Origin: Roseimarinus sediminis
GTDB lineage: Bacteria > Bacteroidota > Bacteroidia > Bacteroidales > Prolixibacteraceae
Direction of reading: 5' to 3'
DNA: 64,000 bases
NCBI RefSeq assembly: GCF_050433125.1
Contig: NZ_JBNPXV010000005.1
Coordinates: 186,001 to 250,000 of the forward strand
Position numbers and translations under genes: made by a program. Position 1 is the stretch's first letter. Each line of letters begins with the position of its first letter. The notes below the pieces were generated by a model. That model searched no databases, had not been told where the DNA came from, and saw nothing but the letters and a program-made list of their open reading frames with translations. This document shows, piece after piece, positions 9,454 through 18,591 of this stretch.

Positions 9454-10686
9454 ATGGCACAAACTATATTTTACATCATCATTGCAATCATCATTTTTGA
9501 TTTCGTATTTGAACAGTGGTTGGCTTATCTGAACGCGAAACACTGGTCGATGAGCCTGCCAGACCAACTGAAAGACCTTTACAATGAAAAGGAATACTCG
9601 AAGTCACAAGCTTATCAGAAGGTGAATCATCGTTTTGGAATGCTTACTTCAACTTTTTCATTCTTACTGGTTTTAATGATGTTGCTATTTGGAGGTTTTG
9701 CCTTGCTCGATGCGTGGGCACTTGCCTTCTCTAGTCATTATCTGCTCAATGCCCTGATCTTTTTCGCCTTGCTGGGACTGGGCTCCGATTTGCTGACTAC
9801 ACCTTTCGAGCTATATCATACTTTCGTTATCGAAGAACGTTTTGGTTTTAATAAGACCACAATCAAAACCTTCATTACCGATAAGTTGAAGGGATGGCTG
9901 CTGGGAGCGTTACTGGGGGGAGGACTTTTGGCCTTAATTATCTGGATATGGCAGTTGACTGGTGACTGGTTCTGGATCATTGCCTGGGCAATAATCACCA
10001 TGATAAGCGTACTGATGAGTATGTTTTATTCCAGTATCATTGTTCCGCTTTTTAACAAGCAGGAGCCGCTTGCAGACGGCCCCTTGAAGGAAGCCATCGA
10101 AGCCTTTGCAACGAAGGCTGGTTTTGTATTGAAAAACATATATGTGATCGACGGTTCAAAGCGTTCGACCAAAGCGAATGCCTATTTTACCGGACTGGGC
10201 AAACGAAAGCGCATTGTTTTATACGATACCCTCATCAACGATTTATCGACCGATGAGCTGGTGGCCGTGCTGGCGCACGAAATAGGACATTACAAACGAA
10301 AGCACATCATCGGCAGTTTGCTTGCCGGCGTGATCCAAACAGGATTCATGCTCTACATCTTATCGCTCATGCTCGATTCGGCTGCCTTATCGCAGGCGCT
10401 TGGTGCCGAAGAGGCAAAATTTCATCTGAGCATCATTGCATTTGGAATATTGTACACGCCGCTGGAATTCATTACCGGTCTTTTGATGAATTTATTGTCT
10501 CGTAGGAATGAATACCAGGCCGATGCCTTTGCAGCAGAATTTGGACTGGACGATGAACTGGCTTCTGCTCTGAAAAAGTTGTCGGTTAAGAACCTGAGCA
10601 ACTTAAGGCCGCATCCCTTGTATGTATTTTTTCACTATTCACATCCTACTTTATTACAACGACTTGATAAACTTAATAATAAATGA
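9454..10686 (+). CDS. M48 family (Ste24-type) membrane zinc endopeptidase
   Basis: The 410-residue integral membrane protein is of the CAAX prenyl protease 1/Ste24 type. The zinc motif HEIGH is at 275-279, and the third ligand is expected at E353 in the motif NEYQAD. Several hydrophobic segments are visible (about 4-22, 62-90, 96-112, 146-200, 285-310, 322-345). Bacteria lack prenylated CAAX substrates, and bacterial members are generally thought to act in membrane protein quality control. The stop codon overlaps the cinA start codon (ATGA), so the two genes are translationally coupled. A strong terminator lies 19 bases upstream of the ATG, so transcription must start in that short gap or come from read-through. 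Confidence 0.9.
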   Translation: MAQTIFYIIIAIIIFDFVFEQWLAYLNAKHWSMSLPDQLKDLYNEKEYSKSQAYQKVNHRFGMLTSTFSFLLVLMMLLFGGFALLDAWALAFSSHYLLNALIFFALLGLGSDLLTTPFELYHTFVIEERFGFNKTTIKTFITDKLKGWLLGALLGGGLLALIIWIWQLTGDWFWIIAWAIITMISVLMSMFYSSIIVPLFNKQEPLADGPLKEAIEAFATKAGFVLKNIYVIDGSKRSTKANAYFTGLGKRKRIVLYDTLINDLSTDELVAVLAHEIGHYKRKHIIGSLLAGVIQTGFMLYILSLMLDSAALSQALGAEEAKFHLSIIAFGILYTPLEFITGLLMNLLSRRNEYQADAFAAEFGLDDELASALKKLSVKNLSNLRPHPLYVFFHYSHPTLLQRLDKLNNK

Positions 10687-11924
10687 AAGCAGAAATTATC
10701 ACCATAGGAGATGAAATACTGATTGGTCAGATTGTCGATACCAATTCGGCCTGGATGGCTACCGAATTGAACCGTATCGGGTTGGCTGTGGCACAGATTA
10801 CTTCGATTTCTGATCAACCCGACCACCTGGTGTCGGCACTCAACGATGCCCGAAAAAGAGCTGATGTGGTGCTGCTTACCGGTGGACTTGGACCGACAAA
10901 AGACGACCGCACCAAAAAGGTGTTGGCCGAATATTTTCGATCTCCGTTAATTTTACATGAGCCCACCCTGGAGCATGTAACGGCGTTCTTCAGAAAAAGA
11001 GGAATGAATCCCGGACGGCTGAATCACGATCAGGCCCTGGTTCCGCAGTGTTGCGAAGTATTGTTTAATCCGCAGGGTACGGCACCCGGGATGTGGTTTG
11101 CCGATGAGGGTACGATCTTTGTATCGATGCCCGGTGTGCCATTCGAAATGAAGGAGCTGATGCAACTTCACGTTTTGCCCCGCCTGCAAAAAATGAATGG
11201 TAACGAAGTCATCTGGCATCAGACGGTATTGACCACCGGAATTCCGGAATCGTTGCTGGCCGAAAAAATTGAAGAATGGGAGCTGGCACTGCCATCGCAC
11301 ATTCATCTGGCCTATTTGCCTTCGCCTCAGCAGATCAGACTTCGCTTTTCGGCTTTTGGTCAGGATGAAATGCAGCTAAAAAAGGAAGTGGATGAACAGA
11401 TAGCACTTTTAAAAGCGATCATTCCTGAAGCCATTTTTGGCTATAACACCGACACCATGGCTGGCGTGGTAGGGCAGTTGTTACTTGAAAAGAAAGCCGG
11501 CATGGCCACAGCCGAAAGCTGCACAGGAGGGTACATTGCCCATCTCATTACTTCGGTTCCAGGCAGTTCGGGCTGGTACAAGGGCAGTGTTATTGCCTAT
11601 TCGAACGAGGTGAAGCAAAAAGTATTGCAGGTCGATGGCAACAGTATTGAAAGCTACGGTGCAGTAAGCGAGCAGGTTGTGAGGCAAATGGCCGAAGGAG
11701 CCAGAAAACTGTTCGACGTTGATTATGCAGTGGCCACATCGGGCATTGCCGGCCCCGATGGCGGGAGCGATGAAAAACCAGTGGGGACAGTTTGGATTGC
11801 AGTGGCTACGCCCGATAAAACCATCGCAAAATTGATGAAATACAGCAATAACCGTGAACGCAATATCGTTCGTTCAGGGAATGCAGCATTGAACGTTTTG
11901 CGTTTGTTATTGTTAAGTGAATAG
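10683..11924 (+). CDS. cinA: CinA family protein (nicotinamide-nucleotide amidohydrolase type)
   Basis: This is a full-length two-domain CinA of 413 residues. The N-terminal molybdopterin-binding-like domain starts EIITIGDEILIGQ and holds GGLGPTKDD (67-75). In characterised homologues it acts as an ADP-ribose pyrophosphatase. The C-terminal domain has AESCTGG (277-283) and GIAGPDGG, the PncC fold that deamidates nicotinamide mononucleotide in NAD recycling. The gene shares four bases with the preceding M48 gene. The name 'competence/damage-inducible' is historical and nothing here indicates a role in competence. Confidence 0.95.
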   Translation: MKAEIITIGDEILIGQIVDTNSAWMATELNRIGLAVAQITSISDQPDHLVSALNDARKRADVVLLTGGLGPTKDDRTKKVLAEYFRSPLILHEPTLEHVTAFFRKRGMNPGRLNHDQALVPQCCEVLFNPQGTAPGMWFADEGTIFVSMPGVPFEMKELMQLHVLPRLQKMNGNEVIWHQTVLTTGIPESLLAEKIEEWELALPSHIHLAYLPSPQQIRLRFSAFGQDEMQLKKEVDEQIALLKAIIPEAIFGYNTDTMAGVVGQLLLEKKAGMATAESCTGGYIAHLITSVPGSSGWYKGSVIAYSNEVKQKVLQVDGNSIESYGAVSEQVVRQMAEGARKLFDVDYAVATSGIAGPDGGSDEKPVGTVWIAVATPDKTIAKLMKYSNNRERNIVRSGNAALNVLRLLLLSE

Positions 11925-11947
11925 GCACAAATTAAATAGGAAACACC

Positions 11948-14443
11948 ATGAAAAAATTCCTCTCCATAGCAGTCTTTGTGATCTTGTTTGTTTTGCTTCT
12001 GCTTGCGATTTTTCCCTTGCTGTTTAAGAATCGCATCAATGAGGCCTTGCTCAATAAAATCAATTCGTCGATTGACGCGGAGGTCAGTTACGAAAACTAT
12101 CAGCTCTCACTTTTTCGCTCTCTGCCCGATTTGAAGGCAAGCTTTAATGGCGTAAGCGTGATGGGTAATGGAGCCTTTGAGAATGATACACTGGCAGCCT
12201 TTGATCGTTTGTCGGTCGAAATTGGCTTGCCGGCTTTTATACGATCAGGCGAAATAGCAGTGAATTCGTTGAGCGTCAGTAAGGCGGTTCTGAATTTAAT
12301 TGTCAATGAAGAAGGACTGGCCAATTGGGAACTTGTTGCCAGCGACGAGAATGCTGTAACGCAGAGTCCCGACAGCACAGCCGAAGGAATCAATATCTTG
12401 TTGCAGGCTGTTTCAGTCAGTGATTTCAGTTTTAGTTACCACAGCATCAAGGACAATTATTTATTCAGCATCAGGCATCTCGACGGAAAAATGAATGGTT
12501 GGGCGCAAGGAATGAAAACAATTCTTGATCTGGAACTCCAAACTCCTTCGATGAATTTCAGCTACGATAGTATTGACTATCTGAAGGATGCTGCTGTTGG
12601 TTTAACCACCAGCCTGAATGCCGATCTCGATCACTATCGTTTCGATTTCGACAGCAGGGAGTCAAAGTTAAACGGAATGCCGCTTCAAATTGAAGGTGGT
12701 TTTGAGATGCCCGGCGATTCGATGCTGTTTGATATGAAGATCCAGCTTCCCGGCATCGAAATGAATGAGTTGTTGAAACAAATACCTCAGGCTTATGAAC
12801 ACTATCTGACCGGTGTTACAGCCACAGGAGAAGTAAGTGCAGGAGGAACGCTGAAGGGGATTTACTATCAGGATCAGTATCCGGCCATCGACCTGGGAAT
12901 TTCGCTTCGAAATGCAAGCCTTCAGTATCCTGATTTGCCCGACAGACTGAACATCAGCAGTTTGGATGCGCGCATTCAAAAGGTCGAAGGGCCGCTCGAG
13001 CTGCTAACGGTAGGCATGCGTAATTTTAAAATGGAATTGGGTGGAAATCCGTTGGAGATGCATGCTTTCATGAACTCGCTTTTTACCGATCCGGCTGTCG
13101 ACATGCAAATGAAGGGACGCATCGACATGGCATCGCTGACCAAAGTCGTTCCCCTGGGAACTACCAGCATGAAAGGTCTGCTTACCGTCGATGCAGCCAT
13201 TGCCGGCACCTATTCAGCCCTTTCGGAAAACAATTTTTCTGCTTTTCAGTCGTCGGGTAATGTGGCACTGAGCGATTTCTTTCTTGCCAATGATAAGCTC
13301 CCTCAGGGACTTGAAATTAAAAATGCCGCTTTGGTGCTGCAGGGACAACAGCTTAAGGTGCAGGGTTTAAACGGGCGAATGGGCAAAAGCGACTTTCGTC
13401 TCGATGGAACCATCGATGAGTTAATCAGCTATGCAATCGACGACGCCGTACTGAAGGGAACTTTCAAACTGCAAGCCAATCAGCTGGATCTGAACGAGTT
13501 TTTGAATGCCTACGAGCCCGACGAAGCTTCGGCCGAAGGAGTTTATCTGCCGGCCGATACCAGCAATACAGCCACCGATAGCAGCTTTGTACTTCCGGCC
13601 AACATCAACATGGCTTTCAATGCGAATGTGGCACATTTGTACTTCGATCGAATGGATATCAGCAATTTTACCGGACGGGTACTAATCAAAAATCAACAAG
13701 TGCTGCTTGAGGGACTTAAAATGGAAATGCTGGGAGGAACACTGAGAATGAATGGCAGTGTACTGGCCGATGGGACCGATGAACCGAAGGCTGCACTTAA
13801 AATCAATGTTGATCGCTTCAGTCTTAAAGAATCGTATGAGCAAATCAGCATGGTGAAACGTTATATGCCCTTTGCAGCCAAAAGCGATGGCGATTTTTCA
13901 AGCGGACTGACAGTCGATTCCTACCTGAAAAATACGATGGAAGTCGATTTGGCCTCGCTCAATGCTGCCGGATCGTTTTCGACTCACCAGGTAAAACTGG
14001 TCGATCCGCAATTCTTTTCTGAATTAAAGTCGGTTATCCGTGTCGATCAGATAAAAAACCTGACTGTCGATGATTTTACGGCGGGCTTTTCCATTCGCAA
14101 TGGCGACCTCTCCATCGAACCTTTTAGCACCAAACTGGCTCAACAGCCCGTAGCGCTTTCGGGTAGCTATAACTTTGGCGGAACACTCGATTTTAAGGTA
14201 GATGCCACGCTTGAAAAGGCAATACTTTCGGAGCAGATAAATGCCATCATAGCATACGTCCCCGGGCACGAACGGGTGAAAACACTCGATGTTGGAATTC
14301 GCATAAAAGGTGATGCCAAGAAACCTACGGTATCAGTCGATTCAGATAAAATCAGGCAACAGGTGGTGAAGCAATTACGCGACAGCTCGCCCGAAGAATT
14401 GCAGGACGCTGCCAAAAAGCTGCTCCGTGATCTGTTTAAATAG
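11948..14443 (+). CDS. AsmA family inner-membrane-anchored protein
   Basis: The 831-residue product has one N-terminal transmembrane anchor (about 5-27). A very long periplasmic region rich in beta-strand follows, with repeated patterns of glycine and alternating hydrophobic residues typical of AsmA/TamB repeating-beta-groove proteins. Family-like segments include an N-terminal stretch on vector-like strands (LSVEIGLPAF) and a C-terminal stretch ending in a charged helix. AsmA-like proteins are thought to move phospholipids between inner and outer membranes. The start is 23 bases after cinA, so it may be the third gene of that operon. A strong terminator follows. Confidence 0.82.
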   Translation: MKKFLSIAVFVILFVLLLLAIFPLLFKNRINEALLNKINSSIDAEVSYENYQLSLFRSLPDLKASFNGVSVMGNGAFENDTLAAFDRLSVEIGLPAFIRSGEIAVNSLSVSKAVLNLIVNEEGLANWELVASDENAVTQSPDSTAEGINILLQAVSVSDFSFSYHSIKDNYLFSIRHLDGKMNGWAQGMKTILDLELQTPSMNFSYDSIDYLKDAAVGLTTSLNADLDHYRFDFDSRESKLNGMPLQIEGGFEMPGDSMLFDMKIQLPGIEMNELLKQIPQAYEHYLTGVTATGEVSAGGTLKGIYYQDQYPAIDLGISLRNASLQYPDLPDRLNISSLDARIQKVEGPLELLTVGMRNFKMELGGNPLEMHAFMNSLFTDPAVDMQMKGRIDMASLTKVVPLGTTSMKGLLTVDAAIAGTYSALSENNFSAFQSSGNVALSDFFLANDKLPQGLEIKNAALVLQGQQLKVQGLNGRMGKSDFRLDGTIDELISYAIDDAVLKGTFKLQANQLDLNEFLNAYEPDEASAEGVYLPADTSNTATDSSFVLPANINMAFNANVAHLYFDRMDISNFTGRVLIKNQQVLLEGLKMEMLGGTLRMNGSVLADGTDEPKAALKINVDRFSLKESYEQISMVKRYMPFAAKSDGDFSSGLTVDSYLKNTMEVDLASLNAAGSFSTHQVKLVDPQFFSELKSVIRVDQIKNLTVDDFTAGFSIRNGDLSIEPFSTKLAQQPVALSGSYNFGGTLDFKVDATLEKAILSEQINAIIAYVPGHERVKTLDVGIRIKGDAKKPTVSVDSDKIRQQVVKQLRDSSPEELQDAAKKLLRDLFK

Positions 14444-14481
14444 AATCGTTAAAAACCGTTAATTGTTAAATATTTTATAAG

Positions 14482-14536
14482 ATCCGGCAGGCAAAAAAAA
14501 TATCTTTTCAATATTTTTGCCTGCCGGATTTTTTTT
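14482..14536 (+). terminator. Strong rho-independent terminator after the AsmA gene
   Basis: A 16-bp inverted repeat (left arm from 14482, right arm ending 14529, core CCGGCAGGC/GCCTGCCGG) is followed by eight T residues. The A-rich and T-rich bases at the top of the stem extend the pairing. Confidence 0.9.
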
Positions 14537-14591
14537 GGCAATGCCCTTATTTCAAACCACAAATATTCATTCGTTAAATAAAAATTGAACA

Positions 14592-15767
14592 ATGAGAAAA
14601 AATAGCCTGACCTTCGGTTCTTCAACTTTTTTATTGCTCTCTGTTTTATTTCTTTTTAATGGAGCAGCCTGCTCACCAAAAAGTAACAATGAAAATAAAG
14701 CGCTGTTTAATAAGCATTACAAGGAAGCCATTGTAGAAGGGCAACAGGAACTGCGTCAGTACCTGCTTACTTCGTTTACCCCCGGGGCTTCGGTGGCTGT
14801 TGCACACAAAGGTGAATTACTCTGGTCACAGGGTGCCGGTTTGGCCAATAAGGAACTGGATGTGAAAGTCGACCGCTTTACAAAGTTTCGTATTGGAAGC
14901 AACTCCCAATTGTTGACCAGCTATCTTGTTGCACAGTTGCATCAGCAGGGAAAGCTGCATCTCGACAGTAGTTTCTATCATTATGTACCCGATTTTCCAA
15001 AAAAGGAATATGATTTTAGTCCCCTGATGCTTGGAGCAAATGTGGCTGGTTTTTACGAAACCAACGCATCCTACATTCAATATCTCGATAGCTTAAAAAC
15101 TTTCAGGGAATTTTTGGGCGTTTTCGACTCAAAGCCTCTGATGTATGAACCGGGAGCACATTATGCCAGATCGGATTACGGGATTGCCCTGCTGGCTGTT
15201 CTGGCTGAAGAAGTAAGTTCGCTTCCCTATTCTAAACTGGTAAAGGAATATGTAATTGACACCCTGGCACTGGAGCATACCCTTGCCGACATGCCCCTGA
15301 TCATCACCGAAAATCGCAGTGCTCCTTATGATCTCGACTACATTGCAAGGCTTGTGAATGCGCGCCCTGTCAACCTGATGCCCTTTTTACCGGTACAGGG
15401 TTTTCTTTCAACACCCGAAGACCTTGTAAAGCTGGGCCAACAAATGGTAAAGCCTGGTTTTTTTAATGAGGAAACACTGCGTCGGATGACCACCAGGTAT
15501 CGCTTAAGCGATGGTCGTGAAATCAATTATGGTTTTGGCTGGATCATCACCAGCGACCGTTTCGGTCGTAAGGTGTATGGTAGTATTGGCCGTACAATAG
15601 GGGGGGCTTCAATGGTAATGGTTTATCCCGAACAGGAACTGGTGGTGGCCATGTGCTCGAACAAACCCGACGAGGTAAACGAGCTGCCAGCCGATAAAAT
15701 TGCCTTTCACTTTCTGAATAAGATTGATCCGCGTTCAGACGATGAAAATAGCGGGACAACTGAGTAA
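14592..15767 (+). CDS. Beta-lactamase-fold lipoprotein, catalytic motifs lost
   Basis: The 391-residue protein has a lipoprotein signal ending GAAC (C27) and the overall layout of class C beta-lactamase-related serine hydrolases. All three catalytic motifs differ from the family. The expected SxxK (context FRIGSxSK) reads SNSQ (103-106), so the lysine is missing. The YxN position reads YAR (191-193). The KTG/HTG position reads SIG (331-333). The surrounding scaffold (FRIGS, FLSTPEDLVKLGQ, YGFGWII, VYPEQELVV) is intact and the frame is clean, so this is more likely a pseudoenzyme under selection than a decaying gene. It may act as a binding or structural lipoprotein. It stands alone and ends convergently against the SDR gene 18 bases away. 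Confidence 0.8.
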   Translation: MRKNSLTFGSSTFLLLSVLFLFNGAACSPKSNNENKALFNKHYKEAIVEGQQELRQYLLTSFTPGASVAVAHKGELLWSQGAGLANKELDVKVDRFTKFRIGSNSQLLTSYLVAQLHQQGKLHLDSSFYHYVPDFPKKEYDFSPLMLGANVAGFYETNASYIQYLDSLKTFREFLGVFDSKPLMYEPGAHYARSDYGIALLAVLAEEVSSLPYSKLVKEYVIDTLALEHTLADMPLIITENRSAPYDLDYIARLVNARPVNLMPFLPVQGFLSTPEDLVKLGQQMVKPGFFNEETLRRMTTRYRLSDGREINYGFGWIITSDRFGRKVYGSIGRTIGGASMVMVYPEQELVVAMCSNKPDEVNELPADKIAFHFLNKIDPRSDDENSGTTE

Positions 15768-15785
15768 ACAGTGATATATCCGTGT

Positions 15786-16601
15786 TTATTTTGCCATCAT
15801 CTTAAAGCGTTCGTTGGCACGAATTAAAATGCGGTCGACCAGACGGGGAAATAACTTGTTGGCCAGGGCATTCAACTTTCCCAACGTTGTCAGAACCCGT
15901 TTGAAGCGTCCTTTTTCAATATTGCGAACAATGGCTTTGGCTACCTGATCGGTGGTTTGCGCATTTTTCTCACTGCGGGCCTCAATGGGAATCAGGCGCC
16001 CGTCGGCAGCAATGGTACGCTTAACCGGATCGTTTTGTGTATAGCCAACATAGGTGATGCCCACTTTGATCCCGGTACTGTGAAGTTCAATTTTTAGTGA
16101 TTCGGCCAGTGCGGTGAGTGCCATTTTTGCCGAACAGTAAGCCGAAATGCTTTGCAAACCCCGAATGCCGGCAACACTCGACACAAACATGATGCGGCCC
16201 TTGCTTTTTTTCAGGGCAGGAAGCGCCGCATGCGTTACGTTCACGGCTCCTAAATAATTTACTTCCATTACTGTTTTGAAAACCGAGGGATCGACTGTTT
16301 CGAAATCGCCCCGCATCGATACACCGGCATTGTTAATCACCACATCGATTTGCTGAAATTGTTCCACGATTTTATCAATCATCGAAACACAGTCTGTATA
16401 GCTCGTAACATCGGCTGCCACAGCCATCACTTCAGCTCCGGCAGCTGCAAGTTCTTTTCGGGTGTTTTCAAGGCGGTCAACAGTACGGCCGTTGAGTACT
16501 ACTTTGGCTCCTATTGATGTCAGCAGCCGGGCCGTAGCTTTACCAATTCCCAGGTTAGAGCCGGTTATCAGTACTACTTTGTTTTTGAACGAATAGGCCA
16601 T
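15786..16601 (-). CDS. Classical short-chain dehydrogenase/reductase
   Basis: This 271-residue NAD(P)-dependent oxidoreductase is of unknown substrate. The Rossmann motif TGSNLGIG is at 13-20, the structural NNAG at 90-93, the catalytic serine in SSVAG (141-142) and the YxxxK pair in YCSAK (Y155, K159). It is the last gene of a three-gene leftward cluster behind a CPBP protease (27-bp gap) and an extended SDR. The C-terminal 60 residues are basic and hydrophobic, as in SDRs that associate with membranes, so lipid-like substrates are possible but unproven. Confidence 0.88.
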   Translation of the reverse strand: MAYSFKNKVVLITGSNLGIGKATARLLTSIGAKVVLNGRTVDRLENTRKELAAAGAEVMAVAADVTSYTDCVSMIDKIVEQFQQIDVVINNAGVSMRGDFETVDPSVFKTVMEVNYLGAVNVTHAALPALKKSKGRIMFVSSVAGIRGLQSISAYCSAKMALTALAESLKIELHSTGIKVGITYVGYTQNDPVKRTIAADGRLIPIEARSEKNAQTTDQVAKAIVRNIEKGRFKRVLTTLGKLNALANKLFPRLVDRILIRANERFKMMAK

Positions 16602-16628
16602 TTTTCTGATTTAGGAGTTCAACAGAAG

Positions 16629-17375
16629 TTATTTTTTGAGCACCATGTCGGAGTGGTGCTTGAGTGCTGTAAATGAATTGCTCCATGCCATGGCAAGATG
16701 TACAAAAAAGGCAATCCACAAGGTTCCCGTAAGTGCGGTAAGCCAGCACAAAGCCAGTCCGAGGATGGCAGCCCCAATGGTTTCTTCGAGGCCCTTGGGG
16801 ATATGGGTAGCCGAATAAAGCGCAATGTTAACGGCAGTGGCCGGCCAGAATCCCAGGGTATCGACCAGCGGGAAAAACAGCACGCCGCGGAACAGCAGTT
16901 CGTAGCCAAAAAGATAGAAGGCCCAGGCCAGTGCATTGGCAATCACCAGCCGGCGGGTCCATACCTTGCTTCTTATTTGTGGATAATTTGCCAGGTTTTT
17001 TGGTTTTTTAGCACTTTGCATCGAAACCGGAATGATCAGCGCACTGATTCCCACAATCCACACCAGGGAAGTGAAAGCAGTTTCAGGCAGAAAGTGTAAT
17101 CCCAGTTTTGCCAGTGTGTAATTGTCAAGAAAAATAAGGGCGGCCACCGTTGGGAAAATGCCCATTAAAACAAAGCCGGCATATTTGGTAAACAGGATGT
17201 GCCGGGCACTTGCCTTGTCGTGATCGTACTTTCGGTAGAAGTAGTTTTTAACTTTCTCCGATTTAAAAATAAACCAGTACACAGTAAAAAATGCAATGGC
17301 AATCAGAATAATGAAGAAGCTTTGAAAATCGCCGGTCTTCCAGCTCAAATCAGGTTGAAGTGTTTGGTATTTCAT
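16629..17375 (-). CDS. CPBP family intramembrane protease-like protein
   Basis: This is a 248-residue multipass membrane protein (hydrophobic stretches about 18-37, 62-84, 102-120, 143-170, 203-228). It matches the CPBP/Abi (Rce1-like) family. The first family motif, normally EExxxR, reads YELLFR (158-163), so the first glutamate is a tyrosine. The second motif, FxxxH, appears as YSATH (187-191). A further histidine stands in FFVHLAMAWSN (226). The N-terminus overlaps the stop codon of the upstream extended SDR by four bases, so the two are translationally coupled. Loss of one catalytic glutamate raises doubt about protease activity. Confidence 0.75.
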   Translation of the reverse strand: MKYQTLQPDLSWKTGDFQSFFIILIAIAFFTVYWFIFKSEKVKNYFYRKYDHDKASARHILFTKYAGFVLMGIFPTVAALIFLDNYTLAKLGLHFLPETAFTSLVWIVGISALIIPVSMQSAKKPKNLANYPQIRSKVWTRRLVIANALAWAFYLFGYELLFRGVLFFPLVDTLGFWPATAVNIALYSATHIPKGLEETIGAAILGLALCWLTALTGTLWIAFFVHLAMAWSNSFTALKHHSDMVLKK

Positions 17376-18370
17376 TGCAGCATCTTGTTTTTCTTAAACC
17401 ATTCAAAGGCTTCGGCAATGGCTTCAGCAATGGGGGTTTGAGGAAGCATGAGCTCCCTGATGGCTTTATCTGATGAATAATAATGTTCATCGCACGAAAT
17501 TCGGGCAAGCGGATAATTGACCGAAGGGGGTCTTTTGCTGATATGGCCCCAAAAATTACAAAAGCGACCATAGGCCAAAACCATTGCATGGCTTAAGCGA
17601 ATACGGGGAGCAGGTACCTTAACGGTTTGGGCGATCAGCGTGAAAGCTTCTTTATAAGTCAGGTTTTCATGGCCCAGAATGTAGCTTTCTCCAATTCTTC
17701 CCATGGTTAAAGCATTGCATACTGCCGTGGCCACATCTTTTACATAAATGTAGTTTTTTCCCCCCGGGGCATAGCCGGGCACTTTCCGGTGATAGATGGC
17801 CATAATCATTGCCCCTGAACTGGGACCCGAATCGTAGGGACCAAACATGAAGGTAGGATTCACGGTAATGACGGGTAATCCTTTCTTTGCTTCTTCCTGA
17901 ACCAGCTGGTGGGCTTTGTATTTTGAGTCCATGTAGCCCAATCCGTATTTATACGATTCGTATGGCGTTGCTTCGCTTGCAGGATGAATTTTATTGCCCG
18001 GGCCAAAGCTGTTGGCAGTACCCACATACACCATGCGCTGAATGCCGTGTTTTTTCGCTGCGGCAATAACATTGGCAGTGCCTTGCACATTCACTGCATC
18101 GAGGGCAGTCGATTTAACCGGCCAGGTTTTGGTATTGGCTGCTGCATGAATCACAGCGTCCATTCCTTCGATGGCCTTCGATACCGATTCCTGATCGAGC
18201 AGGTCGCCGTACACCGAAGTAAGTTGTAATCCGTTGAGCGTAGCTGAATGCCGCGTTGCCTGTATCAGAACATGTACCTCGTAGTTTCTCGAGAGCAACT
18301 CACGAACGATGTTGCTTCCCAAAAAACCATCGGCACCGGTTAGTAATACTTTTTTGATTTCCAATTTCAT
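17372..18370 (-). CDS. Extended SDR, NAD-dependent epimerase/dehydratase family
   Basis: The 332-residue protein has the extended-SDR glycine motif GADGFLG (12-18), a GDLLD acidic turn after strand three, AAANT after strand four, and a catalytic Y-x3-K pair in YMDSK (146-150). It resembles dihydroflavonol-4-reductase/HpnA-like reductases more than sugar-nucleotide epimerases. The substrate cannot be read from sequence. It is the first gene of the leftward cluster and is transcribed divergently from the HTCS across a 221-bp gap in which I found no clear consensus promoter. Confidence 0.87.
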   Translation of the reverse strand: MKLEIKKVLLTGADGFLGSNIVRELLSRNYEVHVLIQATRHSATLNGLQLTSVYGDLLDQESVSKAIEGMDAVIHAAANTKTWPVKSTALDAVNVQGTANVIAAAKKHGIQRMVYVGTANSFGPGNKIHPASEATPYESYKYGLGYMDSKYKAHQLVQEEAKKGLPVITVNPTFMFGPYDSGPSSGAMIMAIYHRKVPGYAPGGKNYIYVKDVATAVCNALTMGRIGESYILGHENLTYKEAFTLIAQTVKVPAPRIRLSHAMVLAYGRFCNFWGHISKRPPSVNYPLARISCDEHYYSSDKAIRELMLPQTPIAEAIAEAFEWFKKNKMLQ

Positions 18371-18591
18371 GGTTGAGAGTCAGGGTTTTGTTTAGATGTC
18401 GCTTTGGGGGTGACATCAGGGCTTGTGCTTATTTTTTAGTATGATAAAACTAGAAATAAATTTTGTAAACACAAGTTCATTTCATGGTTTTATCTTAAAT
18501 AGAATGGCTCGAAAACAAGTATTTGGCTTAGAGCCCGTTTTTTAAATTGCTAAAATAGCGTTATTTTTCCATCCGGTTTCATTCAATTTAC

